Notes: generated by a model from the letters alone, not told the origin. 64,000 nucleotides of DNA from Sphingomonas suaedae (GCF_007833215.1 NZ_CP042239.1:2602001-2666000), one strand, 5' to 3'; shown: positions 43,888 to 51,512, counted from the stretch's first letter. Made by a program: numbers and translations.

Positions 43888-44901
43888 CTAGCGCCATTCG
43901 ACGCGATGTGTTCCGTCCGGCTGATCGCGGAACACGCCGCGGCGGCCGATGAAGCGTTCGATCACGTCGCGCGCGGTCAGGCTGTGCTGGCTTGGCTTGA
44001 CGGTGGTGAAGGCGCCCCCGCCCGCAAGCGCGAACGGCAGCAGGAGCTGGTCCTGCAGATACGGTCCGGCAAAGGCGTTCGACGCCAGATATCCGGCCAT
44101 GCGCCCTGCCGCCATCTTCGCCACGCGCTCGGCCGGGACGCCGAGCTGGCCAAAGCCGCTGACAATCTCGGTGACATGCTCGAACGCCGCCTCGATCAGC
44201 ACGATGTTGCCCGGCCCCTGCTCCTCGGGGAGCTGCCGCACCGCGAAACTCTCTTCCGGCCAATCCAGCGCCTTGCGTGCGGCGCCGATCTCCCGATCGG
44301 CGATCTCGAACGGCAGCGCGGCGAACATCGCCGTCACGCTGCGCTCATGCAGCGCCCCCCGCTCGACGCACGCGATCGGGGTAAGCGGCGCCGGGGTGAT
44401 CTCCACCTCGATCCGCCCGCCACCGCGCGGGTAGAAGCCGTGGCGGATCAACCGCGCCTCGACGGTCGGCCCCATGCGGTTGACGATCGGCAGGAACGTC
44501 TTCGCGATGAACTCGAACGGCGGGGCGAGCATGTTGTGCGTGCCGCCCTCCAGGATCAGGCGCGAGGGCGCATCGGAGAGCACGAGCGGCATCAGCAACG
44601 TCTGGAGCACAAGCCCCGTGCTCCCCGCCGTGCCGACCGCAAAGCGATATTCGCCGGGCACCACCTTGCCCGGCGTGAAGGTTATCTCGGACGCGCCGAC
44701 CGCAAGGTCTTCGCACGTCGCGTTGCCCAGCGCGCACGCGGCCTCGACCGCGGTGACATGCTGGCGCATCAGCCCTGGCTTGGACCGCTTGCCGCGCGCA
44801 TTGGTGATGCGGAACGGCTGGCCGGTGATCAGCGACAGCGCGCACGCATTGCGCACCACCTGTCCGCCGCCTTCGCCTTCCGATCCGTCGATGATGATCA
44901 T
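43888..44901 (-). CDS. rtcA: RNA 3'-terminal phosphate cyclase
   Basis: This 337-residue enzyme converts RNA 3'-phosphate ends to 2',3'-cyclic phosphates using ATP. It starts MIIIDGSEGEGGGQVVRNAC, the family's N-terminal signature, and continues with HVTAVEAACALG and GFYPRGGGRIEVEI. The catalytic His lies in TVKPSQHSLTARDVIERF near the C-terminus. ATG 44901 overlaps the stop of the upstream nucleotidyltransferase gene by 4 bp. It is the last gene of the rsr-RNA-rtcB-nucleotidyltransferase-rtcA transcription unit and lies about 200 bp from the island's right end. Confidence 0.94.
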   Translation of the reverse strand: MIIIDGSEGEGGGQVVRNACALSLITGQPFRITNARGKRSKPGLMRQHVTAVEAACALGNATCEDLAVGASEITFTPGKVVPGEYRFAVGTAGSTGLVLQTLLMPLVLSDAPSRLILEGGTHNMLAPPFEFIAKTFLPIVNRMGPTVEARLIRHGFYPRGGGRIEVEITPAPLTPIACVERGALHERSVTAMFAALPFEIADREIGAARKALDWPEESFAVRQLPEEQGPGNIVLIEAAFEHVTEIVSGFGQLGVPAERVAKMAAGRMAGYLASNAFAGPYLQDQLLLPFALAGGGAFTTVKPSQHSLTARDVIERFIGRRGVFRDQPDGTHRVEWR

Positions 44902-45698
44902 TGATTTACCAGTTCCAGAAAAAGGTCGTTGGCACGCGCCGCCCATATTGGGGACGGGGTGCGCACCGCGAGTTCGGCGGCGCGCCCCAGCTCGTCGGCG
45001 ATCAGCGCGTCGAGCAGCGGCACACGCGTGCCATTGCTGCGCTCGTTGGTCCGCGCCTTGGCCGCGACCAGCTCGGCGATCGCCGCCTCGGCTTGTGCCG
45101 ACAGATCCGCCAGCGCGACCAGCGCTTGAAGGTTCATCGGCGGACGCCGGTCGGGGTGGCGTCGCAGCACGCGAATCGCGAGTGCCGGACGCAGCGCATA
45201 GAAATACTTCTTCACCGCGACGTCGCCATCGCCGTCGAGCCAGCGGTCCGCCGCGGTCCGCCCCAGCCGCGCATAGTGATGCGCTAGTGCGCGGGCATCG
45301 AGCATCGCGTCGGCGAGCGCCGCGAACTTCGCCACGAACGGATCGTCGGGGCGATAGCGGATCGGCGATTCGATCCATTCGCTGACCACCGCGTTCGACT
45401 TAAGCAGCAGCCCGAACGCCTTGCGGATGTCCCAGCCGTTGAGGTCGATCTCATCGACGATCGGCCGCTCGATCACGTCGCGGCCCGGCGCCAGCGACAG
45501 ATACCAGTCGCGCGGGCGGACATAGATGAAGCGGATGTCGTAATCGCTGTCGGGCGAGGGAAAGCCCCAGGCGCGCGAGCCGGATTCGACCGCCATCAGC
45601 ACGCGCACGCCCTCCTCCGCCTCGATCGCGGACAGGCGATGCTCGATCTCGCGGCGCACGTCAGGTGCGATGCTGGGGTTCAGTTCCACGGTAATCAT
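44898..45698 (-). CDS. Nucleotidyltransferase-domain protein within the rtc operon
   Basis: This 266-residue protein has a DNA polymerase beta-like minimal nucleotidyltransferase at its N-terminus: AVESGSRAWGFPSPDSDYDI with RFIYV gives the GS and DxD motifs near residues 41-60. The C-terminal part is helical (RALAHHYARLGRTAADRWL, KKYFYALRPALAIRVL). It lies between rtcB and rtcA, overlaps rtcA by 4 bp, and so probably acts in the same RNA repair response. I chose ATG 45698 (MITVELNPS), since the longer frame runs into the REP-like repeat. Whether it adds nucleotides to RNA ends or modifies a protein is unknown. Confidence 0.8.
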   Translation of the reverse strand: MITVELNPSIAPDVRREIEHRLSAIEAEEGVRVLMAVESGSRAWGFPSPDSDYDIRFIYVRPRDWYLSLAPGRDVIERPIVDEIDLNGWDIRKAFGLLLKSNAVVSEWIESPIRYRPDDPFVAKFAALADAMLDARALAHHYARLGRTAADRWLDGDGDVAVKKYFYALRPALAIRVLRRHPDRRPPMNLQALVALADLSAQAEAAIAELVAAKARTNERSNGTRVPLLDALIADELGRAAELAVRTPSPIWAARANDLFLELVNQ

Positions 45699-45714
45699 CT
45701 CGTTTCTTCCTACC

Positions 45715-45804
45715 GTCATCCCCGCGAAAGCGGGGACCCATCTCCTCACCGCGCCAATTGGACGACAGTTCGGGAGATGGGCCCCCGCGTTCGCGGGGGT
45801 GACG
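45715..45804. repeat. REP-like inverted repeat pair
   Basis: Two hairpins in opposite orientation: CCCCGCGAAAGCGGGG at 45720-45735 and CCCCCGCGTTCGCGGGGG near 45782-45799, flanked by GTCATC and GTGAC and by the inverted pair CCCATCTCC / GGAGATGGG. This type of intergenic element is common in sphingomonads. It sits between rtcB and the nucleotidyltransferase gene, where it could stabilise or attenuate the transcript (inference). Confidence 0.8.
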
Positions 45805-45824
45805 AGATGAGTGCGCGCAAAGGG

Positions 45825-47054
45825 TCACCCCTTGACGCACACCACCTGCTTCAGCGTGTGGACGATCTCCACCAGATCGGCCTGGGCGGCCATCACGGCT
45901 TCGATCGGCTTGTAGGCGCGCGGCGTTTCGTCGATCACGCCTTCGTCCTTGCGGCACTCCACGCCCATCGTGTCGGCGATATGCTCGTCGAGGCTCACCA
46001 GCTTCTTCGCCTCGGTGCGCGACATCACGCGCCCCGCACCGTGCGAACAGCTGTCGAAGCTCTCGGCATTGCCAAGGCCACGGACGATGAACGATTTCGC
46101 GCCCATCGACCCCGGGATGATCCCCATCACGCCCTTCGCCGCACGCACCGCGCCCTTGCGGGTCACGAGCACATTCTCACCGAAGTGGTTCTCGCGCTGG
46201 ACGTAGTTGTGGTGGCAGTTGACCGCCTCCATCTCCGCGTCGAACGGCTTGGCGATCTGGAGCCGCAGCGCCGCGATCACGTTCGCCATCATCACGCGCC
46301 GGTTCAGCGCGGCAAAGTCCTGCGCCCAGCCCACCGCCTCGACATAATCGTCGAAATGGTCGGTCCCTTCCGGGAAGTACGCCAGGTCCTCGTCGGGCAG
46401 GTTGATGTGCCATTTGCGCATATCCTGCTTCGCCAATTCGATGAAGAAGGTGCCGATGGCATTGCCGACGCCGCGCGATCCCGAATGGAGCATCACCCAC
46501 ACCCGCGCCTCCTGATCGAGACACAGCTCGATAAAGTGGTTGCCGGTGCCGAGCGTTCCGAGATGGACGAGGTTGTTCGTCTTCTCGAGCCGCGGATATT
46601 TGTCGGTGATCCGCTTGAACCGCGCGGCGAGCGTGGACCAGGCTTCGACGATGTGCGCCTGGGGATCGCCCCACGCGCCCTTGTCGCCGCGCCCGCCACG
46701 GCCGGTGGTGCGTCCGTGCGGAACCGCACGCTCGATCGCGCTCCGGATGCCCTCCAGATTGTCGGGCAAGTCATGCGCCATCAGCGAGGTGCGCGCCGCC
46801 ATCATGCCACAGCCGATGTCGACGCCGACCGCCGCCGGGATCACCGCGCCCTTGGTCGGGATGACCGAACCCACGGTCGCGCCGATTCCGACATGGACGT
46901 CGGGCATCGCCGCGACATGCTTGAAGATGAACGGCATCCTGGCCGCGCGCGCCAGCTGTTCGCGCGCCTTGTCGTCGACCGGCACGCCCCGGGTCCAGCT
47001 CTTGATCGGCACGCCGCCGTCGACGTGGCTGTATTCGAAACGCGTCTGGGTCAT
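45825..47054 (-). CDS. rtcB: RNA-splicing ligase RtcB
   Basis: This 409-residue GTP- and Mn-dependent ligase joins RNA 2',3'-cyclic phosphate or 3'-phosphate ends to 5'-hydroxyl ends. Family motifs are MPDVHVGIGATVGSVIPTKG, VGVDIGCGMMAARTSL with the metal-binding Asp and Cys, LHSGSRGVGN, and the guanylylated-His motif CSHGAGRVMSR. It is full length. ATG 47054 has GCAGGAG 7 nt upstream and lies 26 nt after the last Y-RNA-like gene, so it is on the same transcript as rsr and the RNAs. Confidence 0.96.
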   Translation of the reverse strand: MTQTRFEYSHVDGGVPIKSWTRGVPVDDKAREQLARAARMPFIFKHVAAMPDVHVGIGATVGSVIPTKGAVIPAAVGVDIGCGMMAARTSLMAHDLPDNLEGIRSAIERAVPHGRTTGRGGRGDKGAWGDPQAHIVEAWSTLAARFKRITDKYPRLEKTNNLVHLGTLGTGNHFIELCLDQEARVWVMLHSGSRGVGNAIGTFFIELAKQDMRKWHINLPDEDLAYFPEGTDHFDDYVEAVGWAQDFAALNRRVMMANVIAALRLQIAKPFDAEMEAVNCHHNYVQRENHFGENVLVTRKGAVRAAKGVMGIIPGSMGAKSFIVRGLGNAESFDSCSHGAGRVMSRTEAKKLVSLDEHIADTMGVECRKDEGVIDETPRAYKPIEAVMAAQADLVEIVHTLKQVVCVKG

Positions 47055-47080
47055 CGTGAACTCCTGCTTGCAATCATGGT

Positions 47081-47184
47081 GCCGGCGACGAGGGTTGGCG
47101 AGACATTCCGGGCGAACCCGGGGTGGAGTCGAACCACCTGAGCCTTTCGGCCTTACCGATGTAGTCCCGCCGGCATTCGCCAGC
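47081..47184 (-). ncRNA. Y-RNA-like RNA D (shortest, T arm plus UUCG hairpin)
   Basis: This is the fourth and last RNA of the array, 104 nt. The closing stem is GCTGGCGA (47184-47177) with TCGCCGGC (47088-47081), including one G-U pair. The shared block GGCGAATGCCG-GCG-GGACTACAT follows at 47181-47159. The tRNA-like part has a T arm GGTGG-TTCGACT-CCACC, and where the others have a D arm it has a compact hairpin CCGGG-TTCG-CCCGG. It lies 26 nt before rtcB. Confidence 0.72.
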
Positions 47185-47195
47185 TTGTTTGATGG

Positions 47196-47332
47196 TCACG
47201 GCGACGAAGGGTGACCGGACGGTTACGCGCTCTGCCGCTGAGCTACGGGCCCCCAATGGTGGACCCGGCGGGATTCGAACCCGCGACCTCGGGATTAGCA
47301 GTTCCATGTAGTCCGGTCGGCATTCGCCGTGA
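47196..47332 (-). ncRNA. Y-RNA-like RNA C with circularly permuted tRNA
   Basis: This RNA is 137 nt. A perfect 9-bp closing stem pairs TCACGGCGA (47332-47324) with TCGCCGTGA (47204-47196), and the shared block is at 47328-47306. Inside, the halves of a tRNA are in swapped order: first an anticodon-like hairpin with loop CTGCTAA, a T arm GCGGG-TTCGAAT-CCCGC, the 3' acceptor strand CGGGTCC and CACCA; then the 5' acceptor strand GGGCCCG and a D arm GCTC-AGCGGCA-GAGC. The acceptor strands pair over 7 bp with one G-U. This is the clearest tRNA mimic of the four. Confidence 0.82.
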
Positions 47333-47340
47333 TGTTCGTG

Positions 47341-47431
47341 GGGCGACGAGGGAATGGTGGACATGCTCTACCGCTGAGGCAGGGCGGGATTCGAACCCGC
47401 GACACCCATGTAGTCCAACCGGCATTCGCCC
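47341..47431 (-). ncRNA. Y-RNA-like RNA B
   Basis: This RNA is 91 nt. The closing stem is GGGCGA with TCGCCC (6 bp), and the shared block GGCGAATGCCG-GTT-GGACTACAT is at 47430-47408. The tRNA-like part has the T arm GCGGG-TTCGAAT-CCCGC and directly after it a D-arm-like GCCTCAGCGGTAGAGC. It is separated from RNA A by 12 nt and from RNA C by 8 nt. Confidence 0.78.
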
Positions 47432-47443
47432 TGTGAATAGGTT

Positions 47444-47602
47444 GGCCGTGGCGACGAGAATCGGTGAGACAGCGCGTCCTTAAGCTACCTCCAGCGGGCG
47501 GGATTCGAACCCGCATCTCCCCGGTGCCTTGCAGCAGTCGGGGCGCTTTGCCCATAGGGACTCTCTGTGGTGGATGTAGTCCCACCGGCATTCGCCACGG
47601 CC
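47444..47602 (-). ncRNA. Y-RNA-like RNA A (longest)
   Basis: This is the first RNA after rsr, 159 nt, starting 4 nt past the rsr stop. The closing stem is a perfect 11-bp pairing of GGCCGTGGCGA (47602-47592) and TCGCCACGGCC (47454-47444). The shared block is at 47596-47574, and its last part can form a hairpin GGTGG-GACTACAT-CCACC. A T arm GCGGG-TTCGAAT-CCCGC is followed by a weak D-arm-like GGTAGCTTAAGGACGCGC. Confidence 0.8.
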
Positions 47603-47606
47603 TTGT

Positions 47607-49157
47607 TCAAACCTCCGTCTGCTTGACGGTGCTGACCCAGTCGCGCGTCTCGCCACGGGCGAAGCGTGCGACGGTGTCGAACACCGCGTCGGAGAAGCCC
47701 CCGACATTGAGAATGTCCGCCCGACCGGAAGCCTGGGTGGTTCCATAGGGCTGGATGTCGATGCACACGAGCTTTGCGCTCGGGTTGCGCCGCTTGATCT
47801 TGTCCCACTGGCGCATCGTCTCGGTCGCGCCGCGGCGGTTCTGGTCCACCCACGACTCATTGTCCGACACGATCACCACCAGGTCGACCGCCGCATTCTC
47901 CGCCACCAGCTGCGCCAGCGGTGCCGACACGCTCGTGCCGCCGCCGCCAACCGCCGCCAGCTTTGCCGCGTTGACGGCAAGCCGCGCACGCGGATCAAGG
48001 TTCAGGCGCACCACGCGCTGCTCGAACGGCAGCACCCGGGCCTTCGCATTGGTCCGCAGCATCGCCGAAGCGACCAGAGCGGCAATGTCGATGCAACGCA
48101 TTTTGGTCGTGGCGCCCTTGCGGACCCCGGTGACCGGCGAGCTCATCGACCCCGACACATCGGGGCAGACGACCACATTGCCGCGGATCGCGGGCACGTT
48201 GCGCAGCGACGCTTCCAGCGCATCCTCCAGCGCCCCCTGAACCTTCAGCGGCACGCCGTCCCCGGCCGCGTTGAGCGCCATCAGCACCTGATAGGGCAGC
48301 ACGCGCGCCTTGGTCAGCGCTTCGGCATCGGCGAGCCGTTCGGCGACGCGCTCGGTCACCCCCTTCACCCCGAACGCGCCATTGCGCGCCAGCGTGTTGA
48401 GGTTGATCCGCAGCGCCTGCCACCCCATCCGCCCGGCCAGCTCGCCCCACTGCACATCGCGCAGCGGAAAGGCGGTGAGCCATTCGAACGGCACCGGCGG
48501 CAGCGCGATCCCGCGTGGGTTGCGCTTCCACGTCTCGAACGCGGCGATCTCGGCCGGGAGCGCGGCGACATCATAGGGCTTGCCGATCAGCCAGCCATAA
48601 AATGCGCGCCGCTCCGCGTCCGCAGGCTTGGGGTGCACCATCCGCACGATGTCGGCGAGCGAGGGCGCATTGCCCGTCGCAGCCGCCATCAGATCGCGCA
48701 TCGACGCCTGCTCCAGCCAGCGCTGGACCAGCCGCTTCGGACGCGACCCGAGCGAGGTGCGCCCGACCTGACCCGAGCGCAGGATCTGCACGAAGTTGCG
48801 CAGCATCCGGCCATTGTCGATCACGCGGCCAAAGACGCGGACCGACAGATCGGGATCCGCGACCGTCAGCCATGCGGCAATCAGCGCCGGCATGTCCTTC
48901 ATTGCCCCCGACTTGCGGGCATAGACCGCGACCTGCGCCGCATAGAACGGGTCGACCGCGTTAAGCGCGTCGAGCATCTGCTTCAGCTGCGCTTCGGCGG
49001 ATGCGTAATAGGCGTCACCCATCGTGCCGGTCGCCGCAAGCTGCGCGAGCAGCGCTTCCGGCCCATAGGCATAGGCCGGCGCGTCCTCCCGGTTCACCGT
49101 GTCCGGTGCCGGAAGCAGCTTTGCGATCGCCGAAGCGAACAGTCCCTTGTTGGCCAT
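47607..49157 (-). CDS. rsr: Ro60/Rsr TROVE-domain RNA-binding protein
   Basis: This 516-residue protein is a bacterial Ro60. The N-terminal TROVE domain of helical repeats (about residues 15-300) would form the ring that binds Y RNA and misfolded RNA ends; typical segments are YGPEALLAQLAATGTMGDAYY and RDLMAAATGNAPSLADIVRM. The C-terminal von Willebrand A domain has an intact MIDAS motif, CPDVSGSMSS, near residue 330. I chose ATG 49157 (MANKGLFAS) with AGGGAG upstream; the longer frame has no similarity. It is the first gene after the sigma-54 promoter and is followed by four Y-RNA-like genes and rtcB, as in known rsr-yrl-rtcBA loci. Confidence 0.93.
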   Translation of the reverse strand: MANKGLFASAIAKLLPAPDTVNREDAPAYAYGPEALLAQLAATGTMGDAYYASAEAQLKQMLDALNAVDPFYAAQVAVYARKSGAMKDMPALIAAWLTVADPDLSVRVFGRVIDNGRMLRNFVQILRSGQVGRTSLGSRPKRLVQRWLEQASMRDLMAAATGNAPSLADIVRMVHPKPADAERRAFYGWLIGKPYDVAALPAEIAAFETWKRNPRGIALPPVPFEWLTAFPLRDVQWGELAGRMGWQALRINLNTLARNGAFGVKGVTERVAERLADAEALTKARVLPYQVLMALNAAGDGVPLKVQGALEDALEASLRNVPAIRGNVVVCPDVSGSMSSPVTGVRKGATTKMRCIDIAALVASAMLRTNAKARVLPFEQRVVRLNLDPRARLAVNAAKLAAVGGGGTSVSAPLAQLVAENAAVDLVVIVSDNESWVDQNRRGATETMRQWDKIKRRNPSAKLVCIDIQPYGTTQASGRADILNVGGFSDAVFDTVARFARGETRDWVSTVKQTEV

Positions 49158-49291
49158 CGTCCAACTCCCTTGGTCAGACACCCATTGGCGCCCGTTTGAA
49201 ATTCCTCGGGGGCGACCAGCCCATTCCGGTCGCCCCGCGTTCCGCGTGCCGGGTGGAAGGTTCGACCGCTTCCATTCGACACGGATAGCTT

Positions 49292-49307
49292 TGCAGGAGC
49301 CGTGCCA
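49292..49307 (-). promoter_or_regulatory. Sigma-54 promoter for rsr-RNA-rtcBA
   Basis: On the minus strand the sequence TGGCACGGCTCCTGCA matches the -24/-12 consensus (TGGCAC, then TGC) with correct spacing. It lies about 135 bp upstream of the rsr start and is divergent from rtcR, a sigma-54 activator. Transcription would start near 49281. An AT-rich stretch at about 49340-49365 could provide DNA bending. Confidence 0.85.
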
Positions 49308-49437
49308 GTTTGGTGACATAATGACGCGAGATCATTGAACATACTGATATATAATGATTTAAAGTCGCCAAACGAGGGATGGTGGGCGACGAGCGGCATT
49401 CACAAGTGCTGAAGATTCATATCGCTATGGATCGCAT

Positions 49438-49455
49438 CTTATCCTACAGGATAAG
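49438..49455. promoter_or_regulatory. Palindrome, candidate RtcR binding site
   Basis: A perfect inverted repeat, CTTATCC-TACA-GGATAAG, lies directly before the rtcR start and about 130 bp upstream of the sigma-54 promoter. That is the usual distance for an enhancer site of a sigma-54 activator, and its overlap with the rtcR ribosome-binding region suggests autoregulation. RtcR as the binder is inference. Confidence 0.5.
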
Positions 49456-49456
49456 C

Positions 49457-51055
49457 ATGAAACCACTGGTAGTGATCGGCTTTCTCGGCTCCACGCTCGA
49501 TGCCAGCAAGTTCGGGCCATCGCGTTGGGGCAAATGGCGTCCCTCGGTCGCGCTGACGATGCATGAGGATCTGCGCGTCGACCGCTTCGTGCTGCTCCAC
49601 GGCAGCAAGCATGGCCGCCTCGCCGACTATGTCGCGGAGGATATCGCGTCGGTCTCTCCCGAAACGCGGGTCGAGCCGCAGCGGATCGAGTTCACCGACC
49701 CGTGGGATTTCGAGGAGGTGTACGGCAAGCTGCTCGATTTCGTGCGCGGCTATCCGTTCGATCCGGAGGCCGAGGATTATCTGATCCACATCACCACCGG
49801 CACGCACGTCGCGCAAATCTGTCTCTTCCTGCTGACCGAGGCGCGCTATCTGCCGGGCCGATTGCTGCAGACCCAGCCTGCGGCCAAGCTGGAGAGCGGG
49901 AGCGCGCCGGGGCGCTGGACGGTGATCGACCTCGATTTGTCGCGATATGACAGCATCGCGACCCGCTTTGCGGCGGTCAGTGCGGAGAGCGCCTCGTTCC
50001 TCAAATCCGGGATCGAGACGCGCAACGCAGCCTTCAACCGCATGATCGACGAGATCGAGCGCGTCGCGCTGCGGTCCAAGGCGCCGATCCTGCTGATGGG
50101 GCCGACCGGGGCCGGCAAGAGCCAGCTGGCGCGGCGCATCTATCAGCTCAAGCGACTCAAGCACCAGGTCGCCGGACCGTTCGTCGAGGTCAACTGCGCG
50201 ACGCTCAAGGGTGACGGCGCGATGTCGGCGCTGTTCGGCCACCGCAAGGGCGCGTTCACCGGCGCGGTCGCCGACCGTCCGGGCCTGTTGCGATCGGCCG
50301 ACAAGGGCATGTTGTTCCTCGACGAGATCGGCGAACTGGGCCTCGACGAGCAGGCGATGATCCTGCGCGCGATTGAGGACAAGCGCTTCCTGCCGGTCGG
50401 TGCAGACAAGGAGGCGGCTTCGGAGTTCCAGCTGATCGCGGGGACGAACCGTGACCTGGGCGAAGCGGTGGCGAAGGGTGCATTTCGCGACGATCTCTAC
50501 GCGCGTCTCAACCTGTGGACCTTTCGCCTGCCCGGACTTGCCGACCGGCGCGAGGATATCGAACCCAATCTCGACTATGAGCTCGACCGCTTTGCCGAAC
50601 GCGAAGGGGACCGCGCCAGCTTCAATCGCGAGGCGCGGCAGCGCTACCTTGCCTTTGCCACCGGACCCGATGCGCACTGGCCGGGCAATTTCCGCGACCT
50701 CGCCGCGAGTATCACCCGCATGGCGACGCTGAGCCCCAAGGGACGCATCGACAGCGAATGCGTCGACGCGGAGATCGATCGGCTGAGACGCCTGTGGTCG
50801 GGACAAGCCGGAGCCGATACCGACCCGCTGACAGGCCTGCTGCCCCCGGAAGCGCTGGACGCGATCGACCCGTTCGACCGCGTGCAGCTGGCCGAAACCG
50901 TGCGCGTCTGCCGTCGCAGCCGATCGCTCTCCGAAGCTGGCCGCGCACTCTTTGCCGCGTCCCGTGCACGGCGCAGTTCCGCAAACGATGCCGATCGGCT
51001 GCGAAAGTACTTGGCACGGTTCGGGTTGGATTGGGCCAGCGTCCGATCCAACTGA
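49457..51055 (+). CDS. rtcR: RtcR, sigma-54-dependent activator with CARF domain
   Basis: This 532-residue regulator turns on RNA repair genes. The N-terminal CARF-type domain (about 1-180) starts VVIGFLGSTLDASKFGPSRW and includes DYLIHITTGTHVAQICLFLL; in known RtcR proteins it senses RNA ends such as cyclic-phosphate tRNA fragments. The AAA+ domain has Walker A MGPTGAGKSQLARRIYQLKR (about 213), the sigma-54-contact loop GAFTGA (about 264) and Walker B MLFLDEIGELG (about 284). A short helix-turn-helix ends the protein. I chose ATG 49457 (MKPLVVIGF), the usual RtcR start, over 49379. It is divergent from rsr. Confidence 0.94.
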   Translation: MKPLVVIGFLGSTLDASKFGPSRWGKWRPSVALTMHEDLRVDRFVLLHGSKHGRLADYVAEDIASVSPETRVEPQRIEFTDPWDFEEVYGKLLDFVRGYPFDPEAEDYLIHITTGTHVAQICLFLLTEARYLPGRLLQTQPAAKLESGSAPGRWTVIDLDLSRYDSIATRFAAVSAESASFLKSGIETRNAAFNRMIDEIERVALRSKAPILLMGPTGAGKSQLARRIYQLKRLKHQVAGPFVEVNCATLKGDGAMSALFGHRKGAFTGAVADRPGLLRSADKGMLFLDEIGELGLDEQAMILRAIEDKRFLPVGADKEAASEFQLIAGTNRDLGEAVAKGAFRDDLYARLNLWTFRLPGLADRREDIEPNLDYELDRFAEREGDRASFNREARQRYLAFATGPDAHWPGNFRDLAASITRMATLSPKGRIDSECVDAEIDRLRRLWSGQAGADTDPLTGLLPPEALDAIDPFDRVQLAETVRVCRRSRSLSEAGRALFAASRARRSSANDADRLRKYLARFGLDWASVRSN

Positions 51056-51275
51056 TGCCTTCCCTTGAACTTGGGGTTTAATGCGCAACCGCTCGCGGAC
51101 CGAAGGACCGCTAGTGGGGCGCTTTTCTGACAAGCCGCCAATGCCAAAGCCAGCCCCGCAGCTCGCGGCCGGTTCCGGACTGTCCACTTTCGAGTGCGCA
51201 CGCTTGTGAAACGGACTTCGAGCTTGCGACCGATTCGCACCCCGATTGCCGGGGGCAGTGGCAGATATCCGCCCC

Positions 51276-51479
51276 TCAATCCCCCGGTCTGCGCTCTTGC
51301 GCAGCATTGGGAAGCCAGCCGACGCGCTCGACAAACCAGGTCTGGAAGGTGGACGGGTCTTCGTTGAACAGTTCCTGCGCGCCCGCGTCACGCATGAAGC
51401 GCGGCACACGCCCCGCCTTCGGCCAGTTAATTAGCCCGAAAACATATGGCGGGGTGCGGATATGGCGCGCCCGCGGCGT
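51276..51479 (-). other. Possible gene remnant (C-terminal fragment)
   Basis: An open frame without a good start reads IRTPPYVFGLINWPKAGRVP then RFMRDAGAQELFNEDPSTF and QTWFVERVGWLPN before stopping at 51276. It has the composition of a real protein end, but the upstream side is closed by a TAG at 51480-51482. It might be the tail of a gene lost during rearrangement. I do not recognise the family. The rest of the 51056-51512 interval shows nothing else. Confidence 0.3.
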
Positions 51480-51512
51480 CTAGCGGGCCTTACCAACGAA
51501 CAAGGCCCGGGA

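Noticed and set aside
47081..47602. Four ordinary tRNA genes
   Set aside because: T-arm sequences first suggest tRNAs, but none has a normal 5' to 3' tRNA order; the D arm, where present, comes after the T arm and a common Ro-side stem encloses each unit.
49439..51409. Open frame of 656 codons on the minus strand opposite rtcR
   Set aside because: Antisense shadow of rtcR; the plus strand shows CARF, Walker and GAFTGA motifs.
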